From a virus, in IMG/VR virus record IMGVR_UViG_3300033571_022897, positions 1 to 64,000 of that record: 64,000 nucleotides of DNA; one strand, written 5' to 3'. The position numbers and the translations under genes were made by a program. Of the stretch, positions 51,754 through 61,316 are shown piece by piece. Each line of letters opens with the position of its first letter. The first letter of the stretch is position 1. The notes under the pieces are model-generated. The model saw only the letters and a program-made list of their open reading frames with translations, did not search any database and was not told the DNA's origin.

Positions 51754-52658
51754 ATAAAGTTGTTATTACAGGAGGAAACGGATTAGTCGGAAAGTACCTT
51801 CAGCGTCATATGGATGGTGTGTTCTTGGGCTCAAAAGACTTTGATCTCACTATTGAGAGCGAAGTATCTAAAATGTATCAAGTGCACCGACCTGATGTTG
51901 TTATACATCTAGCAGCTAGAGTCGGTGGTATAATGGATAACATAAATAAACCATTTCCATACTATGAAGATAACGTGTTAATGAACAGTTATGTAATGAA
52001 GTACGCGAGATTGAACGATGTAAAAAAGTTCATCGGCGTGTTATCCACTTGCGCTTATCCAGATATAGCACCATCTACTTATCCTATGGTAGAAGAGGAT
52101 TTGCATCACGGAATACCTAACGAAAATAATTACGGATACGGATATTCAAAGAGAATGTTGGCGGTTCATATAGACATCGCTAGAAAACAGGGTTTGAATT
52201 ATTCATACATATTGCCCTCAAATTTATATGGAGAATTTGAACACGGAGATTCTAATAGGCGTCACTTTGTTGGTGCGCTTTTAGAAAAAATACGAGAAGC
52301 AAAGAAGAACAACCATAATAAGATCACGTTGTTCGGAGATGGATCTCCATTAAGGCAGTTTACTTTTGCAGAAGATGTTGCTAAAATACTGAAACTAATA
52401 GTAGAAAAGGACGTCAAAGAAAATATAAATGTGAGCACGGAAGAGAACATGACGATAGATGAAATGGCGAGAAAAGCTTTGATAGCGACAGATTCTAGGA
52501 ACTTAAGTATAGAATACGATACAACTAAACCAAATGGACAGTATAGAAAAGATGTTTCCATAAAAAAGTTGAAACGCATTTTTCCAGAGTACGAATTTAC
52601 TTCGTATATTGATGGTATTAGAAAAACATACAAAGCAATAAATAAAAATCATGAATGA
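51750..52658 (+). CDS. fcl: GDP-L-fucose synthase
   Basis: 302 residues. VVITGGNGLVGKYLQRHM (NADP loop), VIHLAARVGGIMDNI, STCAYPDIAPSTYPMVEEDL, and the Tyr/Lys pair in NYGYGYSKRML near 128-138 are diagnostic of the GDP-4-keto-6-deoxymannose 3,5-epimerase-4-reductase. With Gmd it makes GDP-L-fucose in two steps from GDP-mannose. Two fucosyltransferase genes follow. It overlaps the next gene by 8 bases. Confidence 0.93.
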   Translation: MNKVVITGGNGLVGKYLQRHMDGVFLGSKDFDLTIESEVSKMYQVHRPDVVIHLAARVGGIMDNINKPFPYYEDNVLMNSYVMKYARLNDVKKFIGVLSTCAYPDIAPSTYPMVEEDLHHGIPNENNYGYGYSKRMLAVHIDIARKQGLNYSYILPSNLYGEFEHGDSNRRHFVGALLEKIREAKKNNHNKITLFGDGSPLRQFTFAEDVAKILKLIVEKDVKENINVSTEENMTIDEMARKALIATDSRNLSIEYDTTKPNGQYRKDVSIKKLKRIFPEYEFTSYIDGIRKTYKAINKNHE

Positions 52659-54000
52659 CAAAAAACAACAAATTCTCGATCTAATAAGCGAGTACGTAAA
52701 GGAAAAGAAAACCAATAAAACATGGAAACCTGGAGAGGATTGGGTACAGTATTCGGGTCCCTACTTTGACGATAAGGAATTCACCAATGCAGTAGACGCT
52801 CTTTTGAAAGAGTGGTTTATATTAGGAGAAAAAGGTCGTGAATTTGAAAAACGCTTTGCTCCCCATTTGGGCAAGAAAGATGGCGTACTAGTTAACTCAG
52901 GTAGCTCCGCGAACTTGTTGATGGTGTCTGTATTGAAGACAAAGCGAGGAGGAAAATTACCGGTAGGATCCAAGTTCATAACTCCTGTGGTTTGTTTCCC
53001 CACAACAATCAACCCTCTAATCCAAAACGGTTATAAACCCGTGTTTGTGGATGTTACTCTTCCAAACCTCAATCTAAATTTAGATAAGGTAGAAGACATT
53101 TTGGAGAAGGACACGAACAGAGAAATCAAGGGCATTATATTTGCCCACGTATTGGGAAATCCTCCTGATATGGATAGACTTATTTCCATAATCAAAAAGT
53201 ACGAGCTCATCTACTTAGAAGACTGCTGCGATGCGCTAGGTTCTACATGGGAAGGTAAACCTCTAGGTTCATTCGGAGACATAGCTACATGCTCGTTCTT
53301 CCCAGCCCACCACATGACCATGGGAGAGGGAGGATTCGTAGCCATAAACAGTGCAAAAATGAGAATGGCATTGGCTTCTTTACGAGATTGGGGTCGTGCG
53401 TGCTATTGTAACACCGTGAAACCTGGAAATGTAATGGATGGTACAGGTTGTGGATGTAGATTCAACACGTGGTTTAAGGGACATGACGATATCGTTTTCG
53501 ATCACAGATACGTGTTCGACGAAATTGGATACAATGTAAAGCCCACTGAAATGCAAGCGGCTATGGGATTGGCACAATTGGATAAACTGGAATTGATGCA
53601 CAGCAGAAGAAAACATAACTTCAACAGACTCAAATCCATATTTAGTAAGTATGAAAACTACTTCTATATCCCGTATGCATCAGATAAGGCCGACGTATCT
53701 TGGTTTGGATACTTAGTAACTTTAAAGGATAATGTACCCTTCAAAAAATCCGATCTTGTGGATTTTATGGAAGCTGCTAAAATACAAACCAGATCTTATT
53801 TTACGGGTAATGCACTACTGCATCCCGCTTACGAAGAGCAAGCTAAAGAGTACGAAGATCCGAGAAATCAATTTCCAGTTGCTACTAAAACTACCATCGA
53901 TACCTTCTTTTTAGGTGTTTATCCAGGAATAACTGATGAACAGCTGGATTACATAGAAAATACATTGGATAATTTCATGAAGGATCACAATAAAAAGTAA
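52651..54000 (+). CDS. PLP/Fe-S sugar 3-dehydratase, E1/RfbH family (not an aminotransferase)
   Basis: 449 residues, DegT/DnrJ/EryC1 fold. The usual PLP-binding Lys is replaced by His220/His221 in FFPAHHMTMGEGG, as in E1 (DdhC, RfbH) and ColD, which remove the C3 hydroxyl. Cys193, then Cys251 and Cys253 (RACYC), then Cys267/Cys269 (TGCGC) follow the C-x57-C-x-C-xn-C layout that binds the [2Fe-2S] cluster in E1, with a longer last gap than the classic x7. E1 makes 3,6-dideoxy-4-keto sugars together with a reductase (E3), which is not seen in this window. Confidence 0.85.
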   Translation: MNDKKQQILDLISEYVKEKKTNKTWKPGEDWVQYSGPYFDDKEFTNAVDALLKEWFILGEKGREFEKRFAPHLGKKDGVLVNSGSSANLLMVSVLKTKRGGKLPVGSKFITPVVCFPTTINPLIQNGYKPVFVDVTLPNLNLNLDKVEDILEKDTNREIKGIIFAHVLGNPPDMDRLISIIKKYELIYLEDCCDALGSTWEGKPLGSFGDIATCSFFPAHHMTMGEGGFVAINSAKMRMALASLRDWGRACYCNTVKPGNVMDGTGCGCRFNTWFKGHDDIVFDHRYVFDEIGYNVKPTEMQAAMGLAQLDKLELMHSRRKHNFNRLKSIFSKYENYFYIPYASDKADVSWFGYLVTLKDNVPFKKSDLVDFMEAAKIQTRSYFTGNALLHPAYEEQAKEYEDPRNQFPVATKTTIDTFFLGVYPGITDEQLDYIENTLDNFMKDHNKK

Positions 54001-54006
54001 AATAGT

Positions 54007-54999
54007 GTGGGATACATATCATTTCCTCGAATAGGTTACTCAGGTAATTTAGGATCCCAGTTATCCCAATACTCTGCTCTTTATGCTGTGGCCAAGAATA
54101 ATGGTTTAGATGTGGTATTTCCTGAGTCTAGCGTATACGATGGATGGGGACATAAGTTTGCTGCCGTATTCAATATGGAAACAAATTATATATCTGACAA
54201 GTGTTTCTCTAGTCTATCTCTTCCTTATTTAGGATTGGCCGAGTACAATAGACGGGCGAACGGTATACCTCAGTCACAAAACTTTTCTGAATCCGTTACC
54301 CTTAATTGGGAATTGTTGCCTGTCAATAGTAGACATGTGACTAAAGATAGATTATTGAACTTAGATAAAAATAAAAACTACTGGGTGGATGAGTTATTCC
54401 ACATGTTTGAGGATTACCATCCCAATTACAGAGAGGAAATTCTATCTTGGAGATGGAATAAGGACAAGTACGCGGCTGCGAAAAAAGATTACGATAAGAT
54501 AAAAGTAGAAGGAAAAGAGTTGGTTTCTATCCATGTTAGAAGAGGCGATTATTTATCTCATGATCACTTCTGTAAATTGGATCAAGATTATTATAATGAA
54601 GCGCTATCGTATTTTACTGAAGACATGGACAAATACCACTTTGTCGTATTCTCTAATGATATACCGTGGTGCAAAGAGAACCTTATAGAGGGCAACAAAG
54701 TTACTTTCGTAGATCCGCCCGGACAGGATATAGTTCAAATAAAGAGATCAGATTACCCCATAGAAATGTCTGATGACGCTAGTGATCTTATCCTCATGAG
54801 TATGTGTGATCACAACATAATAGCTAATAGTAGTTTTAGTTGGTGGGCTGCGTATACAAACTCCAATCCCAATAAAAAAGTAATCTATCCGCAAAATTAC
54901 GTCAAATGGAATAGTCCAGTCGCCATAGATTTAAATGACGGTAAATATGCTGTACAAGATTTGGGTTGGATACCTGTAAAAAACACTGATAAAGTATGA
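54007..54999 (+). CDS. Alpha-1,2-fucosyltransferase-like (GT11)
   Basis: 330 residues from GTG, 6 bases after the previous stop. RIGYSGNLGSQLSQYSALYA at the start, SIHVRRGDYLSH with His176-x-Arg178-Arg179 (GDP-fucose site), then ANSSFSWWAAYTN near 277-289. These are the family GT11 signatures. It transfers L-fucose from GDP-fucose, made by the Gmd/Fcl pair just upstream, onto a galactose-type acceptor. It overlaps the next gene by ATGA. Confidence 0.88.
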   Translation: MGYISFPRIGYSGNLGSQLSQYSALYAVAKNNGLDVVFPESSVYDGWGHKFAAVFNMETNYISDKCFSSLSLPYLGLAEYNRRANGIPQSQNFSESVTLNWELLPVNSRHVTKDRLLNLDKNKNYWVDELFHMFEDYHPNYREEILSWRWNKDKYAAAKKDYDKIKVEGKELVSIHVRRGDYLSHDHFCKLDQDYYNEALSYFTEDMDKYHFVVFSNDIPWCKENLIEGNKVTFVDPPGQDIVQIKRSDYPIEMSDDASDLILMSMCDHNIIANSSFSWWAAYTNSNPNKKVIYPQNYVKWNSPVAIDLNDGKYAVQDLGWIPVKNTDKV

Positions 55000-55979
55000 G
55001 AATAGCGTTTCTAACTGAGATGAATTTTAAGGGAAAGGTTCCCGATACTCATACTAATATGAGAACAGAGTTTGCTTGGATGCATGCTCTAGACGCTGAT
55101 CACTATCACATAAGATCTTACGAAGGCGTTGTAAACTACGATCACGTATTCATCATATTCCCAAAAGGAATGGTCTATTTGAATGCTATTGCAGTTAAAA
55201 TGTCAGAAGACAGGAATCCAGTGTCCGATTTATTAGATTCAAACCTCATAAATTCTTTAAAGTCTAACAACGGCAAAGTCCATTTCGTTCAAGAGGGTCC
55301 TCACTGGTTGTGGAACGATTACGAAATGATTGATCAAATAAATTTCTACAATCTTCTTGTACAGTGCGATTCTATCTTCTGTCACAACGAGTACGATAGA
55401 GCTTACTACTTAGGATTTTTTCCTGAAAAGGAGGTTAATGTTATTCCGTCTCTGATGATAGAGACCCTATTGAAACCTATAGTTCCTAAAGCTGATAATA
55501 AGACCATAATTGGAGGAAATTTTGCAAGATGGTATGGAGGGTTCGAATCGTACACAATAGCCAGTATTTTTGAAATTCCTATATGGGTTCAAGATTCTCA
55601 TGCCAAAAGATACCAAGAACCGATGATGGAAAATTTATTCCACTTGAATAGGGTGGTTTGGATAGATTGGATGAGAACTCTTTCTTCGTTTAAATACGCA
55701 GTGCATCTTATGCCAACAGTCGCAGCTGGAACTTTCTCTTTGAACTGTGCCTACTTTGGAATTCCATGCATAGGTAACGAAAAGGTGGATACCCAAAGAT
55801 TGTGCCACCCTGAATTATCGGTAGATGTCGCTGATTTGAATAAAGCGAGAACTTTGGCCAAACAACTCAAAGACGATATACATTTTTACGAAGAGTGTTC
55901 AAAGAGGTCGAAAGAGAATTACGAACGTTACTATTCTGTAAAAATATGGAATGAGACACTAACTAAAGCTTTGCAATGA
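54996..55979 (+). CDS. Putative GT-B glycosyltransferase
   Basis: 327 residues. It begins MRIAFLTEMNFKGKVPDTHT; VQCDSIFCHNEYDRAYYLG and VIPSLMIETLL are in the acceptor domain; FKYAVHLMPTVAAGTFSLNC and FGIPCIGNEKVDTQRLCHP form the likely donor site. The ending SYxRYYSVKIWNETLTK-like (ERYYSVKIWNETL) is typical of GT4 transferases. The class is clear in outline but the specific family is not. Confidence 0.6.
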   Translation: MRIAFLTEMNFKGKVPDTHTNMRTEFAWMHALDADHYHIRSYEGVVNYDHVFIIFPKGMVYLNAIAVKMSEDRNPVSDLLDSNLINSLKSNNGKVHFVQEGPHWLWNDYEMIDQINFYNLLVQCDSIFCHNEYDRAYYLGFFPEKEVNVIPSLMIETLLKPIVPKADNKTIIGGNFARWYGGFESYTIASIFEIPIWVQDSHAKRYQEPMMENLFHLNRVVWIDWMRTLSSFKYAVHLMPTVAAGTFSLNCAYFGIPCIGNEKVDTQRLCHPELSVDVADLNKARTLAKQLKDDIHFYEECSKRSKENYERYYSVKIWNETLTKALQ

Positions 55980-57697
55980 AGAACAACAAATTCATAATAA
56001 TGGTCGCGTCTTATAACAATGAAGATTGGGTCGAATACAACATAGTCAGCATACTAAACCAAACATATGATAACTATCACGTGTATTACGTGGACGATTG
56101 CTCTACCGACAAAACTAATCAGATCGTTACAGATCTAACTAAAGGAAATGATAAATTCACCATCATCAGAAACGATAAGAATTTAGGAGCAGATGGCGGT
56201 GCGATATACAACCACATCAGGATGTTCGATTCACTAGAAGACGATGAGATTTGCGTGCAAATGTCAGGTGACGATTGGTTATTCGATGAAAACGTGTTGG
56301 AGAAATTGAACAACTTCTATAACGAAAAGGATGTATGGATGACATACGGCCAGTTTTATGTCTATAACGGAAGTTGGCAATTAGAAAAAGCAAATCCACA
56401 GAATACGCGCTACGATGATTTTATTCATAGGCATAAACTGTATAGAAAAGATCTTTGGAGAGCGGGACATCTATTAACTACACGGGGATTTTTGGCTAAG
56501 AAGATAGATGTGAGGGACATTCAAACTTTGGAAGATGGAAAGTGGTACTATCATGCGCCTGATCTTGCTTTGACCTATCCATTCTTGGAGATGTGTCCTA
56601 AAGACAAGATAGGCGTAGTAGATTTTCCAACCTATGTGTGGAACGGCAGCGAGAAATGTCACGAAAGAACAGTCAAAAGACAAACAGCAGAAAATCATAA
56701 ATACGAAGTAGAGATACGCAATAGAAAACACTACAAAGAGGGTCTATCCGGGGAAAAACTCCCTCAGATAAACGTGTATTACGATTACATGGAATTGACC
56801 AACATCCCAAAAGAGTTCACTTACTGCTATAAAGTAGAAGAACTTGGAGAGTACGATATGGTGTTGATCATGGATTGGGAGATTCCAAATTGGATAGACG
56901 GAAAGATAAAAGTAAAAGAGGGCGTACCGATAGTAGCAAGATTGGCGGAACACAGCAGTTATTGGAAGTACGAGATATACGAAAAGGTATTAAATAACTA
57001 CGATAAGTTTGATGTCATATTCACCCACGACAAACGATTACTAGAACAACTGCCTAATGCGAGATTCATGCCAGCCGCAGATTGCATAGTGTTCAATAGG
57101 ATCCCAAACCCAGTCAAAGGATACGAGCCCTTTAAGTGCGATCCTAAAAATGAGAACTACGAACTTCCCGATGACGTGTTCCAAATATACCAAAAATCAA
57201 AGCTCGTATCTGTTATGGCATCAGATAAAGCGTGGTTGCCTGGACACGTACAGAGATTGAAGTTTCTAGATAAGGTCAAGCACCGTGTTGACGTTTACGG
57301 AACCTGTCAAAAGGTTCTATTTGGTAAAGAGACTAGAAGGGAAACCAAGTTCCTCAGCCTAAGAGACTACGCCTTCAGCATAGCTATAGAAAACCTCAGC
57401 CATGAAGTCGATGACTATTATTTCACAGAAAAGATCGTGGATTGCTTTACTACAGGAACAGTTCCCATTTATTACGGGTGTCCTAATATAGGAAAATTCT
57501 TTGATACCAAAGGCATATTGATATTTGAGAACGATCAACAGTTAAGTGACATCTTAGATAACTTGAGTATGGATCTGTACTATTCGATGATGGATTCTAT
57601 AAAGCACAACTACGAAGTGAGTATGAAGATGAACTTGACAAATGATTTGGCATACAAGCATTACTTTAAAGACGTAATAGACAATTATAAAAAATGA
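55976..57697 (+). CDS. Fused GT2 glycosyltransferase - GT10 (alpha-1,3/4) fucosyltransferase
   Basis: 573 residues. Residues 1-230 are a GT2 domain: IIMVASYNNEDWVEYNI, YYVDDCSTDKTNQI, QMSGDDWLFDENVL. From about 260 onward is a second domain ending in YAFSIAIENLSHEVDDYYFT then EKIVDCFTTGTVPIYYGCPN (about 462-500), the GDP-fucose binding block of family GT10 fucosyltransferases. One protein could add a sugar and then fucosylate it. It overlaps both neighbours by 4 bases. Confidence 0.82.
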   Translation: MKNNKFIIMVASYNNEDWVEYNIVSILNQTYDNYHVYYVDDCSTDKTNQIVTDLTKGNDKFTIIRNDKNLGADGGAIYNHIRMFDSLEDDEICVQMSGDDWLFDENVLEKLNNFYNEKDVWMTYGQFYVYNGSWQLEKANPQNTRYDDFIHRHKLYRKDLWRAGHLLTTRGFLAKKIDVRDIQTLEDGKWYYHAPDLALTYPFLEMCPKDKIGVVDFPTYVWNGSEKCHERTVKRQTAENHKYEVEIRNRKHYKEGLSGEKLPQINVYYDYMELTNIPKEFTYCYKVEELGEYDMVLIMDWEIPNWIDGKIKVKEGVPIVARLAEHSSYWKYEIYEKVLNNYDKFDVIFTHDKRLLEQLPNARFMPAADCIVFNRIPNPVKGYEPFKCDPKNENYELPDDVFQIYQKSKLVSVMASDKAWLPGHVQRLKFLDKVKHRVDVYGTCQKVLFGKETRRETKFLSLRDYAFSIAIENLSHEVDDYYFTEKIVDCFTTGTVPIYYGCPNIGKFFDTKGILIFENDQQLSDILDNLSMDLYYSMMDSIKHNYEVSMKMNLTNDLAYKHYFKDVIDNYKK

Positions 57698-58740
57698 AAA
57701 CAATTATTGTAACAGGATCTGGCGGCCTAATAGGCAGAGAGACAACAGAATTCTTTCTGAAGAAGGGATTCAGGGTCATAGGTATTGACAACAATATGAG
57801 ACGATACTTTTTTGGAGAAGACGGATCAGTATCATCGAACATAGAGTCTATTTCAAAGATGTCTAACTATGTGCATAAAGCCATAGACATAAGAAATTAC
57901 GAAGATTTGGAAAACCTGTTCTCTGAATATAATTCAGACATAGATTGCATAATACACGCAGCAGCTCAACCATCGCACGATTGGGCAGCTAAAGAGCCAT
58001 TCACTGATTTTCATGTGAATGCAACTTCTACTATAAACTTGTTAGAACTGACTAGAAAGTATTGCGGCAATGCGACATTCATATTCATGTCAACCAATAA
58101 AGTCTACGGTGATAATCCTAATTACTTATCCCTGTTAGAGACAGAGACACGATACGAACTTCCAGAAATTCACCCGTATTACGATGGTTTGAACGAATCA
58201 TTCTCTATAGATAATACTAAGCACAGTCTTTTTGGCTGTTCTAAACTATCTGCTGATGTATATGTGCAAGAATACGGTCGTTATTTTGGTATAAAGACTA
58301 CAATTTTTAGAGGCGGGTGTTTAACAGGATCTAAACACAAAGGCGCAGAACTTCACGGATTCTTAAATTATCTAGTTAAGTGCAATCTAGAAGGTCGCAC
58401 GTACAATCTATTCGGATACAAAGGAAAGCAAGTAAGGGATAATATCCACTCCTCGGATCTAGTGAACGCTTTTTGGCACGTATACAATAATCCCAAAGTC
58501 GGAGAGGTTTATAACATTGGAGGTTCTAGGCATTCAAACTGTTCTATATTAGAAGCGATTGAAAAGATAGAAGGCATGACTAGTAAAAAAATGTCTTTGA
58601 ATTACGTTGATCAAAACAGATCAGGAGATCATATATGGTGGATATCAGACATAAGTAAATTTAAGAAGGATTACCCCGAATGGCATTTGACATATACTAT
58701 AGACGATATCATACAAGAGATAATCAAAAACATAGGCTGA
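57694..58740 (+). CDS. CDP-paratose 2-epimerase-like NAD-dependent epimerase/dehydratase
   Basis: 348 residues, extended SDR. TIIVTGSGGLIGRETTEFF (NAD loop), IIHAAAQPSHDWA, FMSTNKVYGD near 131-140, HSLFGCSKLSADVYVQEYG, FRGGCLTGSKHKGAELHGFL and GKQVRDNIHSSDLV are the landmarks of the CDP-paratose/tyvelose epimerase family. The SDR Tyr is Phe here (FGCSK); this may be a family trait and should be noted as a departure from the YxxxK rule. It is next to the E1-like dehydratase, consistent with a 3,6-dideoxyhexose pathway. Confidence 0.75.
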   Translation: MKTIIVTGSGGLIGRETTEFFLKKGFRVIGIDNNMRRYFFGEDGSVSSNIESISKMSNYVHKAIDIRNYEDLENLFSEYNSDIDCIIHAAAQPSHDWAAKEPFTDFHVNATSTINLLELTRKYCGNATFIFMSTNKVYGDNPNYLSLLETETRYELPEIHPYYDGLNESFSIDNTKHSLFGCSKLSADVYVQEYGRYFGIKTTIFRGGCLTGSKHKGAELHGFLNYLVKCNLEGRTYNLFGYKGKQVRDNIHSSDLVNAFWHVYNNPKVGEVYNIGGSRHSNCSILEAIEKIEGMTSKKMSLNYVDQNRSGDHIWWISDISKFKKDYPEWHLTYTIDDIIQEIIKNIG

Positions 58741-58741
58741 T

Positions 58742-59368
58742 ATGTACTATTCTCAATTTCAACAGGATCAATTTCTAAATGAAAATGTGTTTCAAAATTT
58801 CTCAAATGGATTTTTTGTTGACATAGGCGCATATGACGGAATTACGCAAGGCAGCAACTCTCTCTTCTTTGAAGAATTGGGTTGGAGTGGAGTATGCATA
58901 GAGCCCAATCCAACACTATTCAAGAGACTGAAGGAGAATAGAAAATGCGCTTGTCTAAACTATGCTGTGTCAGATGTTGTGGGAGAAGAGGAATTTATGC
59001 TTATAAACGGGCCTAATACTTTAGGAGGTCTTACTAAAAATTACGACTCTTCGAATCTCAAAGCTTTTGAGAATGATTTGAAACATAATAATTACACTTA
59101 CGAATACATAAAAGTAAAGACCGAAAAGTTCAATAACATAATAAATCAAAAAAGGATAGATTATCTTTCTATAGACGTGGAAGGAAACGAATTGAACATT
59201 CTGAAAACTATAGACTTTGATAGTTATGATATTAGAGTTATGACTATAGAAAGCAATAATTTTGGTGATAGAATACTAGAATTCTTTTCTGATAAGCCGT
59301 ATACACTAATTAATAGACTAGGATGCGATGATGTTTACGTAAAGAACACTATAATACTCACTGTGTAA
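58742..59368 (+). CDS. FkbM-family methyltransferase
   Basis: 208 residues, starting one base after the previous stop. SQFQQDQFLNENVFQNFSNG, then FFVDIGAYDGITQGSNSLFF (SAM motif I), CIEPNPTLFKRL, and RIDYLSIDVEGNELNIL are the FkbM signature. These enzymes O-methylate sugars or related hydroxyls in glycans and secondary metabolites. In this cluster it probably caps or blocks a hydroxyl of the glycan. Confidence 0.88.
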   Translation: MYYSQFQQDQFLNENVFQNFSNGFFVDIGAYDGITQGSNSLFFEELGWSGVCIEPNPTLFKRLKENRKCACLNYAVSDVVGEEEFMLINGPNTLGGLTKNYDSSNLKAFENDLKHNNYTYEYIKVKTEKFNNIINQKRIDYLSIDVEGNELNILKTIDFDSYDIRVMTIESNNFGDRILEFFSDKPYTLINRLGCDDVYVKNTIILTV

Positions 59369-59388
59369 CAATTAAATAAAAGAAAGAT

Positions 59389-60363
59389 ATGAAAAAAGTA
59401 GTATATGTAACAGGTTGTTTTGGTTTCATAGGATCCTATGTTACTAGAGCGTGTTTAGAAAAAGGATGGTACGTTATAGGTGTAGATAAATGCACTTATG
59501 CCTCCAACGAAGAATTGGCTTGGGAGTGGGCATCAAAATACACTGACAACTTCATGTTTCTGAGAGAAGACATCAACGATTTAAAGTTCTTGTACGAATG
59601 TGACTACGTCATAAATACCGCAGCTGAAACCCATGTTGGCAATTCTATTGTTAAGAGTGAAGAGTTTGTGAAATCAAACATACAAGGCGTTCACAACTTA
59701 CTAGAGCTAATTAGGAATTATAGAGCCGAATCCAACCATGTTCCTACATTACTTCACTTTTCAACTGATGAAGTGTATGGAGATATAGATGAAGGTTCAC
59801 ACACAGAAAAAGATCTGTTAAAACCCTCCAATCCCTACTCAGCTACAAAAGCCGCAGCTGACATGTTGATATTGGCTTGGGCAAGAACGTATGAATTACC
59901 CTACGTGATAGTTAGGCCCACAAATAACTACGGTGCTGGACAGTACGTGGAGAAGTTAATACCAAAAACTTGTAAACATTTGGGTTTAGAAAGAAGAATA
60001 CCTCTTCACAATGGAGGAAAACCTGTCAGAACTTGGTTGAATGTTAAAGACACTGCTAGCGCAATAATAAAAATAATAGAGAGCAAAGCAGTTAACCAGA
60101 TATACAACATATCTGGAGGATTTGAACAAACCAATCTGGAAACAGTTAGACAGGTAATAAAAGCATATAACGGGGACGATCTAAAATCCAGTACGTCTAA
60201 TGTAGAAAAGTATTTAGACCTATCTTATAAGAGACCCGGTATGGATGTTAGATATTCCTTGGATGACTCTAAAATCAGATCACTAGGTTGGGAACCCAAA
60301 GCCATTTTCGAGGAAGAACTTAAAGAGATCGTCGCTTATTATAAGGGTAAATTCATATGGTAA
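59389..60363 (+). CDS. dTDP-glucose 4,6-dehydratase-like enzyme
   Basis: 324 residues. VVYVTGCFGFIGSYVTRACL (NAD loop), NTAAETHVGNSI, HFSTDEVYGD with Asp127-Glu128 as the catalytic acid pair, NPYSATKAAADML with Tyr150 and Lys154, and VRPTNNYGAGQYVEKLIP are hallmarks of RmlB-type 4,6-dehydratases. It makes a 4-keto-6-deoxy nucleotide sugar. The nucleotide could be dTDP, UDP or CDP; sequence alone does not decide. It could feed the E1-like 3-dehydratase. Confidence 0.85.
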   Translation: MKKVVYVTGCFGFIGSYVTRACLEKGWYVIGVDKCTYASNEELAWEWASKYTDNFMFLREDINDLKFLYECDYVINTAAETHVGNSIVKSEEFVKSNIQGVHNLLELIRNYRAESNHVPTLLHFSTDEVYGDIDEGSHTEKDLLKPSNPYSATKAAADMLILAWARTYELPYVIVRPTNNYGAGQYVEKLIPKTCKHLGLERRIPLHNGGKPVRTWLNVKDTASAIIKIIESKAVNQIYNISGGFEQTNLETVRQVIKAYNGDDLKSSTSNVEKYLDLSYKRPGMDVRYSLDDSKIRSLGWEPKAIFEEELKEIVAYYKGKFIW

Positions 60364-61316
60364 AACCCAAATTAGTCATATCGAACATGTATAGAGCGAA
60401 GAACAAATACGCCTTCTTCGCCATGCACCAAGCCATAACGAAACTACCAGAGTTGGATATTGAATTCCACATTTTGTGGGATGATTACGCGTATGAAGAT
60501 TCTTGGACCAAAAAGATAAATGAACTTGGATGTAAGATAGTTCCTTATACTAAAAAACAATTAGACGAATACTGTATAGGTCTTGGAGTGCCTCAATCTA
60601 AAATAGATCAATTCAAGAATTTTGGAGCCATCTATTTCATAATACATGCCCACTATTTGTACAGCCATAAAATCACAGATTACTATTTGATCTATGACGA
60701 TGACATATACTTCAAAGACGATTTGCAAGAACTGAAGCACTGCCTAATCAATAAAATACCCTGCTTAATCGCAGAACCCATGAACAGTTATTGCGACAAA
60801 GTAATGGCGAACACGCTTTTTGATTTGTATCCGGGAGCCAAAGATTATTATATTGCAATAAATCCCCAGATTCTGGGATTCAATGCTGGTTTTCAAGGAA
60901 TAAGCTTAGATATGTACGAAGACTTCCTTGATCCTCAGTATTTTAATTACTTACTGGGAATTTTTAACTATAACGGCATATACGACGAAAATGGAAAAGA
61001 GATAACGGGTCCGAAAAGAACAATGATAGATACTCAGCAACAGTCTTTTTTCGGGATTATGAATATCATAAGGTCTAAAACCACTCCCCACATATTGAAT
61101 CCCAGTGAATACTTTGTGTGTCCTAATTGGGGCACTCATCCAATTTATGGACAATTGGATCCCACAAATGAATACGAGGGCTGGGATATAAATATGAAAT
61201 CAAAGGTGGTTCACTTCATAGGGCACACCAAATTTAACGGAGTGTATTACGGTAAACCGAAAGTCTTTTATAAATTAGTTGACGAATACTTAAACGCCCA
61301 TGGAATATACGAATAA
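60357..61316 (+). CDS. Putative glycosyltransferase (GT-A, GT8-like)
   Basis: 319 residues, overlapping the previous stop by 7 bases. A first domain (PKLVISNMYRAKNKYAFFAM) leads to YYLIYDDDIYFKDDLQEL near 108-125, a DxD-type metal site, and the C-terminus carries KVVHFIGHTKFNG, the His-Gly-like closing motif of GT8 enzymes. In between are NAGFQGISLDMY and DTQQQSFFGIMN. No closer family is recognised. Confidence 0.6.
   Translation: MVKPKLVISNMYRAKNKYAFFAMHQAITKLPELDIEFHILWDDYAYEDSWTKKINELGCKIVPYTKKQLDEYCIGLGVPQSKIDQFKNFGAIYFIIHAHYLYSHKITDYYLIYDDDIYFKDDLQELKHCLINKIPCLIAEPMNSYCDKVMANTLFDLYPGAKDYYIAINPQILGFNAGFQGISLDMYEDFLDPQYFNYLLGIFNYNGIYDENGKEITGPKRTMIDTQQQSFFGIMNIIRSKTTPHILNPSEYFVCPNWGTHPIYGQLDPTNEYEGWDINMKSKVVHFIGHTKFNGVYYGKPKVFYKLVDEYLNAHGIYE

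Noticed and set aside
52651-54000. Ordinary DegT-type sugar aminotransferase (perosamine synthase-like)
   Set aside because: The PLP-binding Lys is replaced by His-His and the iron-sulphur cysteines of E1 are present, so transamination is unlikely.
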